Shown piece after piece: positions 57,896 through 64,000 of a stretch of 64,000 nucleotides of DNA. Numbering within the stretch: position 1 is the stretch's first letter; every line of letters starts with the position of its first letter. The position numbers and the translations under genes are program-made. Source of the stretch: Takakia lepidozioides (lineage: Eukaryota; Streptophyta; Takakiopsida; Takakiales; Takakiaceae); NCBI GenBank assembly GCA_030704615.1, contig CM060733.1, forward strand, positions 1 to 64,000, written 5' to 3'. The notes beneath the pieces were generated by a model. It was given only the letters and a program-made list of their open reading frames with translations, ran no database searches and was not told the DNA's origin.

Positions 57896-58980
57896 GGATT
57901 TCATCTGGCCTTAACCTTTTGAGGTTATTTAGTTTTTCATCCCAACCTTTTTCATCCAAATCTGGATGATATTATTATAGGATGATGAAACTTAATGTAC
58001 AGAAAGCTTGGTTTACCATCTATTTCTTTCATCTAAACTGGATGAACTACATGAATAATGGTTACCTATTTTAAAATCCAAGAGATAATAAAACTACCAT
58101 CATAAATGATGGCAGTTATTAAACCTAAGCCTATACCATAACCCTAAAAGATACCTTTTTATTGGATGTCATCCATTGACAATGTGCTTCTCTTGATAAA
58201 ATGTGATTTTTCATCCACCCTGGATGAGAAATCGGGAAGTTATGCCCTAAGCACGCCGACACATTTCACAGCACTGAACTCGTGCTTCAGTGAACCTTGA
58301 TGATGCGCCGCGTAAACTGCTCCCCTGCTGCTACATGATACTCGTGATGGCTGGCTCTTGGGATGCGCATTGGCGGTTAGGCAGATTCATCTCTGGCAGA
58401 CGACAAAGCGATGATCGCTTTGCTGAGAAACTCATGGTTCTTTATTTTGCAGCGGCGCTTTTACTCCTCGTTGGGAAGTACTCTATCCCTATTTATATAC
58501 AGATTACATGTTGCTCTCTTCTTGTATGAGCCATTCTCTATCTGTGAACGCTTCTACTTTGATTGCGTTCTGTTGGAGACGATCTGTTGGACGCCATGGC
58601 GCAGGGCATACCACAAACACTCAAGGTTTTTTGAGTTTACCCTTGCTTGAATTGTGATCTGTACATGTTTTAGAATTCAACACTGACATGGATAGCAACT
58701 GTGAAGACCTGCCACTCACCTGCTGCATCCTCACTAACACACATCGCTATGTGGTGGTTTTTGGGACGGGCACAGGTGAGGGTCTTCACTTGTCCTGATT
58801 TCTTGAAGCTTGCAGCTCCTGTTCTTGCAAATGTGGATACTGCTGCTGCCTAAGCTGCTGATGCCATTTGCTGCTTCAAACTGCCACCATGCCGCTTCAG
58901 ACCTGCTCTAAGATGGCTCCAATGAGGATCTGCTTCTCTCCTTACCCCTGTTCTGGTTTTTTACAACCACATTTGCATGT
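57896..58980. other. Intergenic, no gene seen
   Basis: AT-rich, with repeated CATCCxxxxTGGATGA words between 57950 and 58230. Short frames near 58290-58650 lack recognisable domains. Confidence 0.3.
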
Positions 58981-58989
58981 GTAGGAGTT

Positions 58990-60060
58990 AAGCTATGAAG
59001 GGTACAAGGGTACAAAATAGCAGTTATTACTCTGACTGCTTTGATACTTGGCTCTGAAATGAAACTTCTTGGTATGACTTTGATGGATCAAAAGGATAAG
59101 CTTTGATAGATAACACACATTCTTCAAGGCCCTCATATCATTTTGGTTTCATGGCTTGATAACAAACAGGGGTTTCTGAGCTGCTCTTTCACCTTGGCAG
59201 AGCTATTTTATGAGGCCTTAAAATACCATTCCAGGCCTATACCTGCTTAAGGGGGCTCAACCCTGTGTTTCTTCTTCCTTTTTTAAGAATCTTGCTTGTA
59301 TCTTGGTGCTGAAACATCAACTTTAAACCAGTACTGTTTCTTAGGGAAGTGAAATGCTCAAGACCTGGATTTTGTTTGCCTTGGCCCGCTAAAGACTCTC
59401 AATTTAAAGGCCTGGCTGCAGGCAGGGTTCTTCTGAGTTTCTTTGTTAACTCAGATCTTTGGAGGTTCTAGAATACCACTCAAGACCTAGATCTGTTTTG
59501 GAACACTCAACCTTGCATAGGTTTCTTGTTTACTGCTTGTGGTTGCATTGATACATCACCAAACTAGCTTTGGAATGAAAACCTCTCAGCTTGACTCTGT
59601 TGTGTCAAACAGGTACGCCTTGTTTAGGGAACACACACACTCATTATGGCTCTCATAGCAGTCTGAATTTGAGGGTGATAGCAGGCAAATTTGGGATAAT
59701 TTGCCTTGCTTCTGTTCTATGATTTCTGCTTGTGACACGACACTGAAACGTCACCTTCAGGCCAGCAATAGCCTCTAGGGATAAGACTCGTTCAAAACTT
59801 GGATGTTGGCATGCAGCCTCATGATATATACCATGTCTTGAACCATGCCAATAGGGCAAGAGGAAACATGATGTAAACCAGCAAATGCTTAAGGCATATT
59901 TGTTTGACTGTTCAAACTCAACTTGAATTGTTTTTGAGCATGAGTCTTGAGGAATGTCCCAAGACCTACAATCTGGTTTTCACAACTTGTTTTGCTAAGG
60001 TGTTGTGTCTACTTGCAAATACTTAAGGCATGAATGGCTGGCTGTTTCAACTTGAAGTGC
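58990..60060 (+). repeat. Degenerate tandem repeats upstream of a gypsy element
   Basis: Units of roughly 200-250 bp share words such as TTGATACxTxxxCTxxxxAATGAAAxCTTCT, AACACACA.TC, CTCATA and CAAGACCT(G/A)GAT. Recognisable starts are near 59040, 59290, 59545 and 59725. Identity is low, so the array is old. Confidence 0.5.
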
Positions 60061-60289
60061 TATGAGCTTGATTCTGGGAAAATCCCCAAACCTGCAATCT
60101 GGGGTTTTTGAAATGAGTTTGAAATGAGTTTTTGAAATGATGGTGCAAACTATGGTGCTTTCATGATATGTGTTAGAGGACTGTCTGGGACTTAGACACT
60201 TAAACGGGATCTGTAGGGTACCCTTAATTTTTGCACAGACTGAGACCAACAGGAGCCTTAGGGGTGACAGCAGCGCACTGTAGAGGGGG

Positions 60290-60570
60290 GTTACACAGCC
60301 CGTCACAGTAGTCACAGCCGACACAGCCAACACAGCCCGTCACAGTCGTCACAGCCGACACAGCCAACACAGCCCGTTACAGTCATCACAGCCGACACAG
60401 CCAACACAGCCCGTCACAGTCGTCACAGCAGACACAGCCGACACAGCCGACACAGCCGACACAGCCACACAGCCAGTCACAGCCCGACACAGCCAAACAC
60501 AGTCGCACAGCCAGTCACAGCCCGTCACAGTTTCACACAGCCAGTCACAGCTTGACACAGCTGTCACGAT
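60290..60570. repeat. CACAGCC minisatellite
   Basis: A tandem array of ACAGCC(G/A)ACAC, CACAGCCCGTCACAGT and CACAGCCAGTCACAGC variants with a period of about 10-16 bp, partly organised in a 60-bp higher-order unit (60290-60430). Confidence 0.9.
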
Positions 60571-61232
60571 CATAGGGAACGGAGAGCAGGACAGGGAACG
60601 ACTGTGGGGAACAACACCTGCGAAGGGAACATGTTAGTTCACAGACGACGGTTAGTGAGGGAAACGGTTAGAACCACGGGTAGGAAGATAAAGGGAGAAG
60701 CGGGGAATTGGGGGATATCATTCGGTGGAGGACTTCTTGGTGATGGAGGAGAGGGGATCGGGCAGAGATGAAGAACGGAAGTGAAGATAGAGAGATGATG
60801 AGTAGATGCTTGTTATATGCAAGGCTGTAATGATATTGTAGAGCAGATTAGAGACACAATGGCTTCGGCCTGATACCTGATAAATCATAATCGGATACTT
60901 TTACGATACAATCACACTGTGTAGAGAGATCTGAGTGAAGCTGTGGAATGAATGGATGAGTTGATGGAATCCAATAGATTGATAAAGCAAACTGATACTT
61001 AATTATCAATGGTAAGGTAGCTAACATGAATGCCAAAAGGGAAACAAATAGGAAACACCCCCATGATACACTAGCTGTAGGTCATGACTGATTGTTCTGC
61101 GCGGGCTGAGTACTTAGAGATTTCCAACTCTTCTATCTTGGAGTTTCCGCCTCGAATAGCGAAGGGATGGGTGAGTAAAAGCCGCGCGACATTTGGCGAC
61201 CATACTGGGGACTGAGTCATGAACAACCAGAT
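60571..61232. other. Leader of the gypsy element, probable
   Basis: Non-coding sequence between the minisatellite and the ORF at 61233. I could not identify a primer-binding site or LTR end. Confidence 0.3.
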
Positions 61233-61778
61233 GTGACAGGCATCTGGTGGGATCATGGTGGTTGGACCATTAAAGAATTTGAAGTGAATCAAATTCCCTG
61301 TGGAACGAAGGAAGAAAGATTGTCCAAACAATTCTTTCAAAGGTTCTTGGAATTGCCAGACGGTTGTAAAGAAAATATTCTTAAGCGAGTGCATGATGCT
61401 GATCCGGAATGGGGTCTGGAGAAAGGAGTGATAAAGATTTATCAGGTAGCCTGTAGAGGAAGAGCACGTTGGTTACCAACATTGGTTTATGTGATAGCAT
61501 TGCTATCCATTAAGCGAGTAGAGTTTGAAGGCTGGGAAGAAAGAAAGGTGAATGTTTATACTCATATGCATGAAGAGCTTGTACTGGTAAAGAATTGGAT
61601 TCCAAAGGATATTTTGTGGATCAAACTCACACCAAGAACAGCTTTTCAGACTTGTTTGCCATATGGTTATATGGTAACGGAGACTTCAAGTATAGCCAAG
61701 GGTGCATTGAAGCTTGAAAGAAACCCAGGCATATACGAGAGATATTACAGAAGAGAGTTTTGGTTATTGCCACATTAA
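61233..61778 (+). CDS. ORF of unknown function upstream of gypsy gag
   Basis: An intact 181-codon frame that ends 21 bp before the gag start on the same strand. Composition is typical of a globular protein (many Trp, Tyr and charged residues; GWEERKVNVYTHMHEELVLV). I do not recognise the family. Its position suggests an extra retroelement protein expressed before gag, or the N-terminal part of a gag polyprotein cut off by a stop. No zinc finger, protease or membrane segment is visible. Confidence 0.55.
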   Translation: MTGIWWDHGGWTIKEFEVNQIPCGTKEERLSKQFFQRFLELPDGCKENILKRVHDADPEWGLEKGVIKIYQVACRGRARWLPTLVYVIALLSIKRVEFEGWEERKVNVYTHMHEELVLVKNWIPKDILWIKLTPRTAFQTCLPYGYMVTETSSIAKGALKLERNPGIYERYYRREFWLLPH

Positions 61779-61799
61779 AAGAAATGAAAGACATGGGAC

Positions 61800-64000
61800 A
61801 TGAGTGATGAAAGAGAAGCTAGACGCCAGAGATATTCAGCAAAAAGAGAAAGCTATCTGAAAGCTAATTATCCATATCTTTGGGAGAGAGGAATAGACAT
61901 AGGGGAATCATCTGGACCTCTCACACCATTAAGATCAAAGAGTACATCACCTATACCGGAAGAACTAGAGTTGGATGCCACTCCTTCTGTTTCTTTGCAA
62001 GAAAGATTAAGGGAATTGGTACAGGAAGAAGATCAATCACGAGGTGAAAGATCTGAGGTACATCCTTGGATAAAAGATTTGACAGAAATCTTTGATAAGA
62101 GTTGGCATGGAACACCAAAAGCAGGAACTCCAGTTTCTGAAGCAGAAGGTGAAGAAGGAGAAGAGGATGTGGCAGAGCCAACGGAGAGTTCAGACTCTCC
62201 AACACCATTACAGTTGAGTTACATGAGTGAAGAAGAAACCCAAGGGCAGAACTTGGAGGATGAAAACAGAGAGAAGAAATTGGAAGAGGAAGAATATGAA
62301 GAAGTAGACCCAACAGCTGAGGTTGAGACTACAACCAGGACATCCCAACCCGTTGGACCTGGATCAAGTGGAGCACTTGGATCACAGGCCAACGAAGGTG
62401 TCGGCTCAGGGGGATCAGGCGGGCTGCCTGGATCTGGCTCTGGGGGGACAGGGAGTGTGGGAAGTAGTGCAACTGAAGCTGGGAATACTGTGAATATCGT
62501 GGGGCCAGAAGCAGGGAGTGCTCAAGGGCCACCACTTGGTGGAAGATCCACCACAAAAACAACAGGTCCAGAAGGACCAGCACCAGCAAGGGTGCCAGCA
62601 CCTGTCAGTGGGCAGAAGGTAGGGCCACAGATGGCGTTACAACCAACACGGGCAAAACCACCCTTTCCAATATATTCAGGAAAAGGGGATCCCGATGTAC
62701 ACATTAGCCAATTTGAGCACATGTGTATAGTGAACAATGAGAATGGCGATGATGCCAAGATGAGACTGTTTCCTTGTTCACTTATCAAGAAAGCAAGTGA
62801 ATGGTATGCAAGATTCCCTGATAATCATTTCCTAACCTGGAATGGCTTGAATACAGCATTTCGAAATAGGTTCAGGACAAGTAAAACTGAGGATGAAGTG
62901 TATGGAAGTTTACAACAGCTGAAGCAGAAGAAGCATGAAACTGTTGAAGAGTATATGGAGAAGATGGAATTGATGATGAAAAAGCTGGCTGCAGTACCAG
63001 CACCCGGTTTACAGAAGACTTGGTTTGTGAGTGGACTAAGACCAGAGTTGCAAAAGAAAGTGGATATGTTACCCCATAATACAGTGGAGGAGGCATTTGA
63101 AACTGCAAACAGAATTGAGCAATTGGGAATGCTCAGGAGAGAGAAAAAGAAGATGAGGACTCTGAGGATGAGTCAGATGAAGAAGAAGAGCAAGAACTAA
63201 AAAGAAAGAGTAAGAGAAAGGAGAAGTTGAAGAGGGATAACTATGAAAAAAAATTGGAAGAAATCTTGAAGAAGTATGCCACAGAGGCTGCAACACATTG
63301 GAGGAAGGGTGTATGGTGTGCAAAGTGCCAGAATGAAGGCCATACCACCACAGAATGCCACATGAAGGAGAAACACTGTACTATCTGTAAAATGGATAAC
63401 CATTCTACTGAGAATTGTTACTACAACAGAAGGACAGCTGCAAGAGAACCTAGGCAAGTAAGGGTGCATCAGGTGCAGCCCCAGCCAAGAAGAAACAATG
63501 ATCAGGACCACTATGGTAGGTCTGGTGGTTATAACAATGGCATGGAAGGGAGAGGTAATTCAAGAGGGAATTACCAAGGAAATTCCAGAGGCAACTATCA
63601 GGGTAATCCAAGGGGGAATTACCAGCCCGGGAATCAGGATTATAGAAATAATCCAAGAACAGACCAAGGGCGAGGACCCAATGGTGAAGAGCTATGTTAC
63701 TATTGTAATCAGCCAGGACATCGCAAGGCAGCCTGTTCATTCTGGATAAGACACCAGAATGAGATGAGAGCTCCTGTGAATGAGGGCCCAGTGGTGGCAG
63801 CTCACATGGTTAGGCCATGTGTTGTACCAGAAGTAAGTACAATGATAGTAACAAGAAGTAAAGCCAAACTAATACCTCCAGTAGAAGAGGAAGAAGATGA
63901 TAATGGAAGTGGCAATGATATGCCTGAAGATGAAGAGACTTGGAAAGATGAGAAGGAACTGCACAAGGAAGTGGCAGATACTATAAGGGAAATGCAAAAG
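61800..64000 (+). CDS. Ty3/gypsy gag with three CCHC zinc knuckles (runs off the window)
   Basis: The first frame (61800-63200) starts with a charged region, passes a Gly/Ser-rich stretch (about 175-240) and enters a retrotransposon gag capsid domain from about residue 286 (PPFPIYSGKGDPDVHISQF, ASEWYARF, EEYMEKMELMMKKL). It then changes frame near 63140, in an AGAGAAAAAGAAG run, to a frame open to the window end. That frame has three CX2CX4HX4C knuckles (63317-63358, 63377-63418, 63695-63736), separated by an RGN(Y/S)-rich RNA-binding stretch. The frame change is either a single-base mutation or a -1 shift; it lies inside gag and not at a gag-pol border, so mutation is more likely. Protease and RT would lie beyond 64000. 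Confidence 0.85.

Noticed and set aside
63130-63160. Programmed -1 frameshift in the gypsy gag
   Set aside because: The site lies inside gag, before the zinc knuckles, lacks a canonical heptamer, and is better explained by an indel in an A run; not excluded.

Overview
The window looks like nuclear DNA of a land plant with a repeat-rich genome, most likely a fern, lycophyte or bryophyte. The evidence is a PLS-type pentatricopeptide repeat (PPR) family fused to the plant-specific PDF motif of organellar ssDNA-binding (OSB) proteins, short GT-AG introns, a Crinkler-like NTPase/nuclease gene, and Ty1/copia, Ty3/gypsy, LINE, Penelope-like, SINE and Mutator-like elements nested in long AT-rich spacers. 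I cannot name the species.

Layout. 1-3.2 kb: degenerate non-coding repeats and an antisense LINE scrap. 3.2-5.3 kb: an intact Crinkler-RHS-like gene. 5.3-12 kb: a tRNA-derived SINE, a frameshifted Ty3/gypsy integrase and a decayed Penelope-like reverse transcriptase. 12-18.2 kb: scrambled antisense pieces of the PDF-PPR gene family. 20.25-24.97 kb: a complete-length but dead Ty1/copia element with both LTRs, a tRNA-Met primer site and a 5-bp target duplication. 25.9-31.5 kb: two convergent, frameshifted PPR genes, one built of six 303-bp tandem units. 31.9-35.0 kb: a LINE with endonuclease and RT. 35.0-50.36 kb: a roughly 15.4-kb inverted-repeat DNA element. 50.6-53.6 kb: a PPR scrap and a second, truncated copy of the same transposase. 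54-58 kb: a second family of short palindromes, a SINE, a foldback element and microsatellites. 58.9-64 kb: degenerate repeats, a minisatellite and the 5' half of a Ty3/gypsy element (an unusual upstream ORF, then gag with three CCHC knuckles).

The main candidate for an undescribed system is the 15.4-kb element. Its ends carry clusters of the heptamer CATGAGC. Inside are (i) a two-exon Mutator-like transposase with a C-terminal SWIM zinc finger, (ii) a divergently transcribed multi-exon gene joining a ParB-like motif to a beta-class N6/N4-type DNA methyltransferase fold, and (iii) a divergent pair of paralogous genes of unknown function. Between the transposase and methyltransferase genes lie about 31 copies of a palindrome (arm GGAAATGCGG, two-base centre, reverse-complement arm) at about 52-bp spacing. 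Further copies lie downstream of the methyltransferase gene, near the left end, between the paralog pair and inside three introns of the methyltransferase gene. I infer that transposase, ParB-methyltransferase and palindromes form one self-regulating module, with the palindromes as binding or methylation sites; this has not been tested.

Most other coding material is pseudogenic. The Crinkler-like gene, the element-borne transposase and the paralog pair are the best candidates for functional proteins. The ParB-methyltransferase reading frame is nearly intact but has one unresolved frame change in exon 7.
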